Shown: piece by piece, positions 51,972 through 59,776 of the stretch | How positions within the stretch are numbered: position 1 is the stretch's first letter | Layout: the number at the start of each line of letters is the position of its first letter | DNA from: Nitrospira sp. | GTDB taxonomy: Bacteria; Nitrospirota; Nitrospiria; Nitrospirales; Nitrospiraceae | Reading direction: 5' to 3' | NCBI GenBank assembly: GCA_022226935.1 | Contig: CP092081.1 | Location: 1,633,332-1,697,331 of the forward strand | Length of the DNA stretch: 64,000 nucleotides | Notes under the pieces: model-generated | What the model saw: only the letters and a program-made list of their open reading frames with translations | Told to the model about the DNA's origin: nothing | Database searches by the model: none | Translations under genes and position numbers: made by a program

Positions 51972-53078
51972 TTATTGTTTTCGACTGGTGTCGAAGCTGT
52001 ATCCCAGCGTGATCAGGTAGAGGTTATCGGTATCCGACACACCCGGCGGCGGATTCTTGTTGTACCGCATGGTCCATTGGAATCCGCTGACCAGTCCGCC
52101 CCACACTTTGAATCGCAACCCGGTATCAGCCGTTAAGTAGAGATCTTTGGAATTGGCGAGTGATTGGAAACCCTCCTGGAAGTGATACAGGCTGACTTGA
52201 TCACCGCCCCAGAGCGGCCAATTCCATTTGACGGCCCATCGGCCACGCGCGCTCGACTTGTCGTCGGCGACTTTGAAATCCTCATTGAAGTAGGCCGCGC
52301 CGGCTTCCGCCCAGAGCGTCATGTCTTTGAAGAATCCGGTCAGGTCACCGCGATCAAGGAGTTGATAGCCGGGACCGGTTGCGAGCGCGGTGCGCAGCTT
52401 CAGGTCCTGAAAGGTGTCCTGCTCGAAATAGGCAGACGTGAACCAATACAACCGCTTCGTCAGAAAGAAGTCAAGCTTGATGGTGCCTCGGCTGTTTCGG
52501 ACGATGAGATTACCGGTGTTGTCTCCGTAGATGTACCGGCCCAGGATAGTCAGTCGCAGCGACTCACTGCGGGCCGACAGTTCGCCCAGCAAGCTGCCGT
52601 TTCGCAAGTGGCTGTTCCCCGTGGTTTGCGAGAAGCCGGCTTGAAGAGCGCCGGTGTAAATGACGGCGGGCTGATTCATCCCGACGACCGCATCCAGAGG
52701 AATCGCCATCGGCGTTCCCATCGGCGCGGCTTGCAAGGTCAATGTGCCGGGTTCGCCGGGCTGTGCCGTGCCGACCACGGTGGTGCCCTCTTTGAGGCTG
52801 AAGGGAATAGGACGATTCACGACCAGTTTGGCCACGTTCGGCCACATGATCTTCACGATATCGTCGCCGGCGGTCGGACCAAAACCGGTCTTGATGTGCA
52901 ATTCGTCGGCGATCATGCCCAAGACCCGCCCATAAATGACGGTCCCGTCCTTGAGCGTGACCGAGTCCAGTGTCGGCGCTGCGGCTGTGGCATCCGCCGG
53001 GGCCTCGGCCCTCGCGCCGGGAGCCATGAGCGCCACGATGAGCAGCGCAAGAAAGAACCATTCAAAACGTCGCATCAT
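51972..53078 (-). CDS. DUF481 outer-membrane beta-barrel protein with N-terminal SH3-like part
   Basis: This 368-residue protein has a signal peptide (LMAPGARAEAPAD). Residues about 38-135 form small beta units (VTLKDGTVIYGRVLGMIADEL). From about 140 there is a DUF481-type barrel of alternating amphipathic strands (GALQAGFSQTTGNSHLRNGSLLGE and DNLYLITLGYSFDTSRKQ), ending in an aromatic/polar strand as outer-membrane proteins do. No enzymatic residues are evident. GGAGG five bases before the ATG and a good promoter at 53147-53175 mark it as a transcription start gene. Confidence 0.8.
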   Translation of the reverse strand: MMRRFEWFFLALLIVALMAPGARAEAPADATAAAPTLDSVTLKDGTVIYGRVLGMIADELHIKTGFGPTAGDDIVKIMWPNVAKLVVNRPIPFSLKEGTTVVGTAQPGEPGTLTLQAAPMGTPMAIPLDAVVGMNQPAVIYTGALQAGFSQTTGNSHLRNGSLLGELSARSESLRLTILGRYIYGDNTGNLIVRNSRGTIKLDFFLTKRLYWFTSAYFEQDTFQDLKLRTALATGPGYQLLDRGDLTGFFKDMTLWAEAGAAYFNEDFKVADDKSSARGRWAVKWNWPLWGGDQVSLYHFQEGFQSLANSKDLYLTADTGLRFKVWGGLVSGFQWTMRYNKNPPPGVSDTDNLYLITLGYSFDTSRKQ

Positions 53079-53457
53079 TCCATCCTCCTGGGGCTTGCGA
53101 ACGGCAACGGTGTGCCGGTTGCCTGATGAGTGAAACGCGTGTGCGTTGTATAATTGATTCTGCTTAGGAGATCAACTTTTCTCCCGCCCGTTCTGCCGCA
53201 TCCCGCTGCCCACCGTTGAGGCACGTGGCAGAGGCCAGCCGTTCCGCCCGCCCGCACAGTGCATTGCGTCCGATTCACGGCCATGATGCATTCTCATGCG
53301 ATCAGCCAGCGAGACTCTGTCGCGGAAGCAGTGTCTGGCAGATCGTCGCGAAGCCGTACATTCACTATGTGTCAAGATAAGACGGCGCGGGGCAGTCGTG
53401 GCCTCGCGTGCGCTCGCATGACCATGTCATGCGAGCGTATATACGGCGCGAGTCCCC
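53079..53457. other. intergenic region between DUF481 gene and LuxR-type regulator gene
   Basis: About 380 bases. It holds the DUF481 promoter (53147-53175). The remainder, between 53180 and 53457, shows nothing I can name. The regulator gene ends here on the minus strand. Confidence 0.5.
53147..53175 (-). promoter_or_regulatory. candidate sigma70 promoter of the DUF481 gene
   Basis: On the minus strand, TTGATC (53175-53170), a 17-base spacer, then TATACA (53152-53147). Each hexamer matches four of six consensus positions. The leader would be about 60 bases. Confidence 0.5.
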
Positions 53458-53769
53458 TCATTTGATGCTGGTGAGTCTCCGCGAAGCTTTTGCGCTCTGC
53501 GCCGCTCGTTTTGCGTCCGGCGCGCAGTCGGCGGATGGAACGGCAAGCAAGCCTTCCAGCAAAGCCAGGCGAAGCAATTGCGCGGCGTTAGCGGCACGAA
53601 ACTTTCTCAGCAAGTTGGCGCGGTGAGATTCTACGGTTTTCTGCGCAATCTGCAGTCGGGCCGCAATTTCCTGACTCGTCAAGCCTGCCCAGATGTAATT
53701 CAGTATTTCTTGCTCGCGCGGCGTCGGTTGGTCCGGCCGGGGGGGTGAAAACGGAAATACCTTATCCAT
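53458..53769 (-). CDS. LuxR/GerE-type helix-turn-helix regulator, DNA-binding domain only
   Basis: This 103-residue protein is little more than the HTH: TPREQEILNYIWAGLTSQEIAARL, then QKTVESHRANLLRKF (recognition helix). It has no receiver or other sensor domain. The ATG at 53769 (AAAGGAG upstream) is preferred; a longer in-frame extension of 36 residues exists but looks non-coding. It lies on the same strand downstream of the GTPase block, about 255 bases after the sigma54 activator. Confidence 0.75.
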   Translation of the reverse strand: MDKVFPFSPPRPDQPTPREQEILNYIWAGLTSQEIAARLQIAQKTVESHRANLLRKFRAANAAQLLRLALLEGLLAVPSADCAPDAKRAAQSAKASRRLTSIK

Positions 53770-53956
53770 CGCTGATTCTTGGCTCCTTTCTGAGGTCCTG
53801 CCCGGTGATCCCACGGGATTGCACGCAGTGGTTTGTCCGGTGACGTCTACAAACTCCGTGCCTGTGCTTGTGAACATTGCATCAGGATGAGCCGGTATGC
53901 TGGATCAGCGCGGCGGCTGATCAATGCGGAGGGATCGCGGCGACAGGATGAGACAC

Positions 53957-53996
53957 CTCACATTGTCTTTCATTGTCTCGCTGGAGACGATGTGAG
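53957..53996 (-). terminator. stem-loop downstream of the sigma54-type activator gene
   Basis: An 11-base inverted repeat with one mismatch (CTCACATTGTC with GACGATGTGAG) and an 18-base loop that contains a second small dyad (GTCTC/GAGAC). It lies 28 bases past the stop at 54024. No T-tract follows. Possible end of the GTPase operon. Confidence 0.4.
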
Positions 53997-54023
53997 ACAT
54001 CTTCGCGAAGGTTCCGAAGGCAT

Positions 54024-55820
54024 CTAGCTGGTCGGGAGATCGAGTTCAGTCAATCGGCGGTAGAAGGTGGCGCGACTCATGCCGAGCAGACGTGCGGCTT
54101 TGGTGCGATTGCCACGGGCCTGTCCGAGGGCGGAAACGAATCGACTGCGTTCGTCGCTCTGGATGAGTGGTTCAGGTGTAAGGTCCGCCGGGTCCCGCCG
54201 AAGCTCCGGCGGGAGATCCGTCGCCTCGAGCGTGTCGCCTTTGCAGTGAATCATCGCGCATTCGATCGTGCTCTTGAGTTCTCGCACGTTGCCGGGCCAG
54301 TGATAGTCCATCAGGGCCGCCATGGCAGCCGGGCTCGCTCGATGGATCGTTTTGCCCATGCTGGCTCGCCCTTCGGCGAGGAAGGAGGTGACCAGCAGCG
54401 GAATATCCTCCTTTCGCTCTCTTAGCGGAGGAAGATGAATTCGAGCGACTCGAATGCGGTACAGGAGATCCGCGCGAAAGATCCCTTTAGCCACGTCCTG
54501 GCTCAGATTGTGGTGCGTCGCCGTCAGGACGCGCACGTCGATTTTTCTCGGCTTGGTTTCACCGAGTCGGGTCACTTCCTTTTCCTGCAGCACTCGAAGC
54601 AGATTGGTCTGAACGGTGTGAGGGATGTCACCGATTTCATCGAGAAACAGCACTCCGCCCTGCGCGGCTTCGAAGAGTCCCTGCTGATCGTCAATCGCGC
54701 CGGTAAAGGCCCCTTTTTTGTGGCCGAAGAGTTGGCTGCCGAGGAGCGAATCCGTAAGGCCTGCGCAATTGGCGGCAATGAAAGGGCCCGTGCGCCGGGC
54801 GCTGGCTTGGTGTAAGGCGCGAGCGACCAATTCTTTTCCCGTCCCGGTTTCACCTTCGATCAGGACGGTCGAATCCACGCGGGCCAGGTCTTGAATGTGC
54901 TCATAGACGTGGGTCATGCCGCGACTTTTGCCGATCAAATCGTGATAGTGCGCTTTCAACTCCAGCAGACGCCGCAGGTGATAGACGTCCGTCATGTCAT
55001 GAAGAAAGACGATCTTATTCCGTCGGTCCCGCGGATCGTCGTGCAGTTCTAATTCGAGCCAAAGACGCCTTCCCGCCGGCGTATCGATATGACAGCGGAC
55101 TCGTTCTCGTGGCGCGATCGGTTGCTCAAGGAGCGACTGCACCGTCAGCCGATCGGCTTTCGTGAGTAGGAGCACGTGATCCCATTGCAGTTCAGGGGTG
55201 ACACTGGGTGAGGGCAATTCCAAGAGACTGGCCGCGGACGCACTCACAAAGCGCACCTGCCCGTCCTGGTCGATCAACAATGTGGCGAGCCCCAGTTCCT
55301 GGAGGATAGCCGCCACATCGTCCCGCGATCGCTCCATATCCACCAGCTGCGTGGTGAGATCCTGCCGGGTGCGTTGGTAGCCGCGCTCGTGCTCATGCTG
55401 TTGGAGCGCCTGTTCCCGCGCCCGCTGAAGCATGGAAGCTTGTTGTTCATAGGCCGTGGTGCTGTGCTGGATGACCAGCAGACGGCTGGTTCCTTCGCGA
55501 AGAGCTAATGCTTCGAAGTGCCAAGGGACGTCGAAGGCGGTCTGTTCAGTCCAGAACCCGGAGCGGCCGATGCGCGCGTCACCGGTCTTCCACACCTCTG
55601 CCGCGTCGGCCAGAAAATTATGCAGTACCGGTATGCGAGTGTCGACGGAGAGTTGCAGGCCGGATTCAGCTTCCGGATAGAGACGAAACAGCCAGTTTGA
55701 CGGATGGCCGAGGACGCGAAATTGTGTGCCGCCAATATGCTCCAGAACGACGTATTGCAATCGCTCTAACAACGTGGCGCACAGGAAGTCCGGCGGGCGA
55801 GGGGACGTGTCAGGAGCCAT
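54024..55820 (-). CDS. PAS-domain sigma54-dependent transcription activator
   Basis: This 598-residue protein has a first sensory part (about 15-125), a coiled linker, a PAS domain (about 170-285, LGLATLLIDQDGQVRFVSASAASLLEL), an AAA+ domain with Walker A EGETGTGKELVARAL and GAFTGA (the loop that contacts sigma54), Walker B GGVLFLDEIGD, arginine-finger region RADLLYRIRV, and a C-terminal Fis-type HTH (GNRTKAARLLGMSRATFYRRL). It activates sigma54 promoters when signalled. Its start overlaps the end of the GTPase gene by 11 bases, so the two are translationally coupled. Confidence 0.93.
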   Translation of the reverse strand: MAPDTSPRPPDFLCATLLERLQYVVLEHIGGTQFRVLGHPSNWLFRLYPEAESGLQLSVDTRIPVLHNFLADAAEVWKTGDARIGRSGFWTEQTAFDVPWHFEALALREGTSRLLVIQHSTTAYEQQASMLQRAREQALQQHEHERGYQRTRQDLTTQLVDMERSRDDVAAILQELGLATLLIDQDGQVRFVSASAASLLELPSPSVTPELQWDHVLLLTKADRLTVQSLLEQPIAPRERVRCHIDTPAGRRLWLELELHDDPRDRRNKIVFLHDMTDVYHLRRLLELKAHYHDLIGKSRGMTHVYEHIQDLARVDSTVLIEGETGTGKELVARALHQASARRTGPFIAANCAGLTDSLLGSQLFGHKKGAFTGAIDDQQGLFEAAQGGVLFLDEIGDIPHTVQTNLLRVLQEKEVTRLGETKPRKIDVRVLTATHHNLSQDVAKGIFRADLLYRIRVARIHLPPLRERKEDIPLLVTSFLAEGRASMGKTIHRASPAAMAALMDYHWPGNVRELKSTIECAMIHCKGDTLEATDLPPELRRDPADLTPEPLIQSDERSRFVSALGQARGNRTKAARLLGMSRATFYRRLTELDLPTS

Positions 55821-56346
55821 GGGTTTTTCCGGCGGTGGGGGACGAGTCCGATGTTGCCAGCATCGCGCGGGCCAGAGTTGTGAAGGCTTCTTCCACGCCT
55901 TGACCGGTTTTGGCGCTGCTCATCACGAAGGACCACCCTCGCTGCGCCAACTGCGCGAGGTCTTGATCGGTCATATCCCACTCCGCTCTCCGATCATGCT
56001 TATTGATCAGGACGACGAACGGCACCGGACCGAGGGTATCGGTTGCACGTTCCTGGATGTGCAGGGCGATGTCCAGCGTCGCTCGCCGCATTCCGTCAAG
56101 GACCAGAAGATACCCCGAGGATCCCCGCAGATAGGACGCGCGCAGCTTTTGGAACTCGTCTTCTCCGTAGAGATCCCACAGGACCATGGTGAGGGGGGTT
56201 CCATCGACCGTCATCGATTTTTTGTCGACGGTGACGCCGATGGTCGTTTGGTACTGTTCGGAAAAACAGCTGCTGACGAAGCGCCGAACTAAACTCGTTT
56301 TTCCCACGGCAAACGCGCCCAGCATGCAGATCTTTTTCTCAATCAT
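55810..56346 (-). CDS. Rab/Ras-like small GTPase
   Basis: This 178-residue protein is one P-loop GTPase domain. G1 is GAFAVGKTSLVRRF, G2 the Thr of QTTIGV, G3 VLWDLYGEDEF, G4 INKHDRR and G5 SSAKTGQG. The order and spacing are those of the Ras superfamily, closest to Rab/Arf-like proteins, rather than of translation or Era GTPases. Against Ras, Gly12 is Phe, Gly13 is Ala and Gln61 is Glu, so unaided hydrolysis should be slow. There is no lipidation motif. It starts 12 bases after the roadblock/OmpA gene and overlaps the sigma54 activator by 11 bases. Confidence 0.92.
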   Translation of the reverse strand: MIEKKICMLGAFAVGKTSLVRRFVSSCFSEQYQTTIGVTVDKKSMTVDGTPLTMVLWDLYGEDEFQKLRASYLRGSSGYLLVLDGMRRATLDIALHIQERATDTLGPVPFVVLINKHDRRAEWDMTDQDLAQLAQRGWSFVMSSAKTGQGVEEAFTTLARAMLATSDSSPTAGKTHGS

Positions 56347-56358
56347 GGTGGAGGTCTC

Positions 56359-58089
56359 TCACGGCACCGGCTGAATCGTGACGTCCAGTGACGCTCGCCG
56401 ATGCTGCGGATGGGCTACTGCCGGGATCGCCCGCTGCGATTCAGCTTCAGGAGTCTGTCCCTTTGTCTGAAACGTGAGCGCGTGAAAGGTTACGGGATGA
56501 ATCGCGTCGAGGACCGCTCGGGCGCGACTCTCGCTCAGGCGTCGGTTCTGGATCGGCCCCCCCACGACGTCGGTTTGGCCGACAATGGAGACCGTGACCG
56601 CGGCGCCGGCAAGGCCGGCCATGTCATCCAATTGCCGAAGCATCTCGGTGATGCGGCGGATCTGCTGAAGTTGCTCCGGCGATGCCAGGGTGCTACGGCC
56701 CTGTTCAAATAGAATCGAAGTCTCGGTCAACGGCTGACGCAGCAGTTCAAGTGACCGGCTCACAAGGCGCCGGTCGTCATATCTATCGAGGCCGGGTAAT
56801 GCACGAGCCGATATTCGGCTTTGCCTGATCCAATCCGCCGGTGCAGTGCCTCCGGCTATCAGGCTGCTTCCTTCCAGGGACAAGTGAACGGTCTGCGGGG
56901 GTGAGAGGACGAATCCCGCGCGTTTCAGAATCAACGTTGGGTCGAGCGCATAGTACGGTTGCCATTTCGACTCCACTCGACTGGCGTCTATGCCGCTGTC
57001 CTGCAGGAGGACAGCCGGATCGGCGGCCAGGGGATCGCGAAGGCCGGTGAGCCGATAGCGCCGGCCTTCCGATTCAACGTCGGTCACGACAAGTCCTGGC
57101 TCCGCCGCCAGGTGAGAGAGGTACGTTTGCCAGCGTTGGCGCTCCTGGTAGGCCGATAGGCCCCACCAAGCCGTGACAAGAAGCGCGCCTACCACCAGCA
57201 CCCAGGTCATCGGGGCGACCCCGCGCCGACGTGACTCGAACTGCGCGCGCAAACACTCTTCCAAGAGTGGGGTGAGGCTGGCAAAGGTGGCGGCATCTCC
57301 GGTGAACCGGGCCAAGGCATCCGACCGTTCGGCGTGAATACGGGCGAGCGTATCTTGAAGATGCATGCGCAGGCTTTCCGGCGGAGTGCCGCGAATGACC
57401 GCGGCGAGAATGGCAGCCGGTCCCTGTTCGATCCAGACCGTGAGTTCCCCGACCTGCAAGGTGTTCAGCACCTGATCCGGTGTGGCGCCGAATGAATCCT
57501 GCACGAAGCTGCGGATGGCCGATAACATGCCGGACACCAGGGTCTGATCCTGCACGGCGACTGAATCGCCGGCGGCATGCGCCAGCAGCAGTCCGGTTTG
57601 CGAGTGAATGAGAAAGACCTGTTCGACCCGATAGCGCAAGGTATGCAGCAGGACGATTTCTGCGAACGGTTTGCCGGTGCGCAGCGCTTCCAGTCTCCAC
57701 TTCAAGCTTTGGATCGACAGGCTATGTTCGATGGTTTGATTGAGCGATTGGACCATGCTGCGCAAGGCATTGGCGATGGCCTGGCGAATGGCCGGCATCA
57801 TGATCGGCGCGATGGCATCCACGATCATATGGGGCTGTCTCCGCACGGACGCCCCCAACGCTTCGGATACATGCGGGGTCAAGACGTGTGTCAAGTGATG
57901 ATCACCCTCTCCGCGTAGCGCGATGGCCTCGGGCAAGATACGGCTGAGGTTCTGCGCATTGAGATCGATATGCTCGACCTGTTCTTGGAGCTGCTCCAGA
58001 CGCGTCTGCTCCGGCGCCAGCAGAAGGCTGCGGAGTTCGGCATAGTCCTGTTCGCCCGGCGTCGTGCCGGCGTTACGTGACTGCGCCAT
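56359..58089 (-). CDS. envelope protein: roadblock-like domain, TM helix, BON-like, OmpA
   Basis: This 576-residue protein starts at ATG 58089 (AAAGGA six bases ahead). The N-terminal 280 residues are cytosolic. Within them VEQVFLIHSQTGLLLAHAAG, then LQVGELTVWIEQGPAAILAAVIRG, has the beta-alpha-beta pattern of roadblock/LC7 domains, known partners of small GTPases. A single TM helix (about 293-312) follows. Periplasmic parts contain one or two BON-like segments (LVVTDVESEGRRYRLTGL) and a C-terminal OmpA domain (ILFEQGRSTLASPEQL, VGQTDVVGG, RRLSESRARAVLD). It can join the peptidoglycan to a GTPase in the cytosol. The GTPase gene follows 12 bases on. Confidence 0.85.
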   Translation of the reverse strand: MAQSRNAGTTPGEQDYAELRSLLLAPEQTRLEQLQEQVEHIDLNAQNLSRILPEAIALRGEGDHHLTHVLTPHVSEALGASVRRQPHMIVDAIAPIMMPAIRQAIANALRSMVQSLNQTIEHSLSIQSLKWRLEALRTGKPFAEIVLLHTLRYRVEQVFLIHSQTGLLLAHAAGDSVAVQDQTLVSGMLSAIRSFVQDSFGATPDQVLNTLQVGELTVWIEQGPAAILAAVIRGTPPESLRMHLQDTLARIHAERSDALARFTGDAATFASLTPLLEECLRAQFESRRRGVAPMTWVLVVGALLVTAWWGLSAYQERQRWQTYLSHLAAEPGLVVTDVESEGRRYRLTGLRDPLAADPAVLLQDSGIDASRVESKWQPYYALDPTLILKRAGFVLSPPQTVHLSLEGSSLIAGGTAPADWIRQSRISARALPGLDRYDDRRLVSRSLELLRQPLTETSILFEQGRSTLASPEQLQQIRRITEMLRQLDDMAGLAGAAVTVSIVGQTDVVGGPIQNRRLSESRARAVLDAIHPVTFHALTFQTKGQTPEAESQRAIPAVAHPQHRRASLDVTIQPVP

Positions 58090-58205
58090 ACCGGTTCCTT
58101 TGTCCATGGCGATGCAGGAGAAGCGCAGGGAAGAACGCGAGGCGGTGACAGGTGCGGCTCTGTGTGAGGAAGGCAGGCCGTGACCGTGCAGGCATGGAAG
58201 CGGGA

Positions 58206-58820
58206 TTATGCCTGTTGGGGAGGCTGGTCATGCGAGAGCCTCTGGGAAAGTTCTTGGAACAACGTCGCCAGGGATGCCCGGTCGGTCTTCTGATGCGAGA
58301 GTTGTTGTACGGCCTGTTCGAGCGTGGCCGATAGGGTCGCATGTTGTTGCGTAAATTCACCCGTGAGTGAGACTGTCTGATGCTGCAGTTGGTTTCGCAG
58401 GTCGCGGTGTGCCTGTTCGCTCTGTTCCCGCAGCTGCGCGGCTGTCTGCTGGAGGACTTCGGCGAGGGTGTGCAGCTCGGCGGTCAGAGCGCCGACGGCA
58501 TGCGTGCGGCCCTGTTCCTCGGCGTTCAGCCGCCCCGTCACCTGTTCGACCTCTGTACGGATATATTGTTCCAGCGACGCGAAGCGCTCTTTGAGGTCGT
58601 GACGTAGTTGAGCCGCCTCCGCGAGCAGCTGCGTTTCGAGCTTGGTAAATCGGCGCTCGTGATCGCGGACCTGGGCGCCGAAGAGGATGTCGCGGATCTT
58701 GTCGAGGTTATTGCCAGCCGTGGGATCGTCGGTGAGCGCGGGGTCCGATTCGGTCTCGGCGAGCGTGGTCGGGGTTCGTTCCGAACGTCGAGTGCGATCG
58801 AGATCCGTGTGCCTGCTCAT
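58206..58820 (-). CDS. coiled-coil protein of the GTPase block
   Basis: This 204-residue protein has no signal or membrane segment. The first 45 residues are polar, with RTRRSERTP. From about 45 to 195 it is an uninterrupted alpha-helical coiled coil rich in Gln, Glu, Leu and Arg (RFTKLETQLLAEAAQLRHDL). AGGAGA precedes the ATG at 58820. It is first gene of the co-directional block, about 115 bases before the roadblock/OmpA gene. It may be a scaffold or regulator; no family is recognised. Confidence 0.7.
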   Translation of the reverse strand: MSRHTDLDRTRRSERTPTTLAETESDPALTDDPTAGNNLDKIRDILFGAQVRDHERRFTKLETQLLAEAAQLRHDLKERFASLEQYIRTEVEQVTGRLNAEEQGRTHAVGALTAELHTLAEVLQQTAAQLREQSEQAHRDLRNQLQHQTVSLTGEFTQQHATLSATLEQAVQQLSHQKTDRASLATLFQELSQRLSHDQPPQQA

Positions 58821-58957
58821 GATGTCGTCTCCTGGGCCGCGGTCGTCTGCCAACGAAAGGCCGCTACACTAGCATGTTTATGGAGGTGCAACAAGTCACG
58901 TAGGGCCCTCCACAATGGAAGCGATAGGGCCGGTCGTAAGAATAGCCCGGTACCGAA

Positions 58958-59758
58958 TTAGGAAGGCTTGAGGAGGCGCACTTCACGTTGCGGAAAGGGA
59001 ATGTCCACGCCATCGGCTCGTAATCGTTGGATGATGGCCTGGTTGAGCTCAATGTGCGCGGATCCGACGGAAGCCACAGGGACCCAGGGCCGAATGGACA
59101 GGGTAATGGAAGAATCGGCGAAGGCGGCGATGCCGATGATCGGGGCAGGATCCTCAAGCACCTGCGGATGTCCAGCGACGAGCTCGCGCAGCACACGGAG
59201 GGTGGTTTCGATATCGGTCTGATAGGACACACCGATGGAGAGGTCTAACTGCCGGATGGTTCCGAAGTTGTGCAGAATTTCCCCGACGACTTTGCGGTTC
59301 GGGATGACAATTCTGGAATGGTCGGGATGCAGGAGTGTGGTGGTAAAGATATCAATCTTCGCAACATCGCCATGGACGCCCAAAAGAGAGATGTGTTCGC
59401 CGACTCGGTAGGGCTTGGTGAAGATGATCGAGAGCCCCGCCACGACATTGCTGAGTACTCCTTGCAAGGCAAGTCCGACCCCGAGACCGGCGACGCCGAG
59501 GCCGGCCACCAGCGGCGCGATTTGCACGCCGAGTTGATCCAGTGCGATGAGCACGCCGAGGATGACCAGCAGGGCTTTCAGGAGTCGCAGGAGCAGCAGG
59601 CGGAGGGGCGGCTCCAGGTCTTGCTTATTGAGCCAACGCTCGAAGAGACGCCCCACCGAATTGGCCACGAAGAGGGCGGCAATAATGACGAGGATCGCCC
59701 CCATGATTCGAAAGCCGTATTGCACGGCGTATTGGGTAATCAAATTGGCCAGTGACAT
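58958..59758 (-). CDS. small mechanosensitive channel, MscS family
   Basis: This 266-residue protein has three membrane helices. The third, pore-lining one has GLGVAGLGVGLALQGVLSNVVAGLSI, the Gly/Ala-rich MscS signature. The beta domain (PYRVGEHISLLGVHGDVAKIDIF) and the alpha/beta end (IELNQAIIQRLRADGVDIPFPQREVRLL) follow. It is a membrane-tension valve. It begins 18 bases after asmA-like stops and may be co-transcribed with it. It is small for the family but complete. Confidence 0.93.
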   Translation of the reverse strand: MSLANLITQYAVQYGFRIMGAILVIIAALFVANSVGRLFERWLNKQDLEPPLRLLLLRLLKALLVILGVLIALDQLGVQIAPLVAGLGVAGLGVGLALQGVLSNVVAGLSIIFTKPYRVGEHISLLGVHGDVAKIDIFTTTLLHPDHSRIVIPNRKVVGEILHNFGTIRQLDLSIGVSYQTDIETTLRVLRELVAGHPQVLEDPAPIIGIAAFADSSITLSIRPWVPVASVGSAHIELNQAIIQRLRADGVDIPFPQREVRLLKPS

Positions 59759-59776
59759 GTCTTCCTCCGCCCCGCC

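Noticed and set aside
58820-58957. A sigma54 promoter ahead of the GTPase block
   Set aside because: A TGGCA-like piece is present, but no GC/TGC partner lies at the required spacing.
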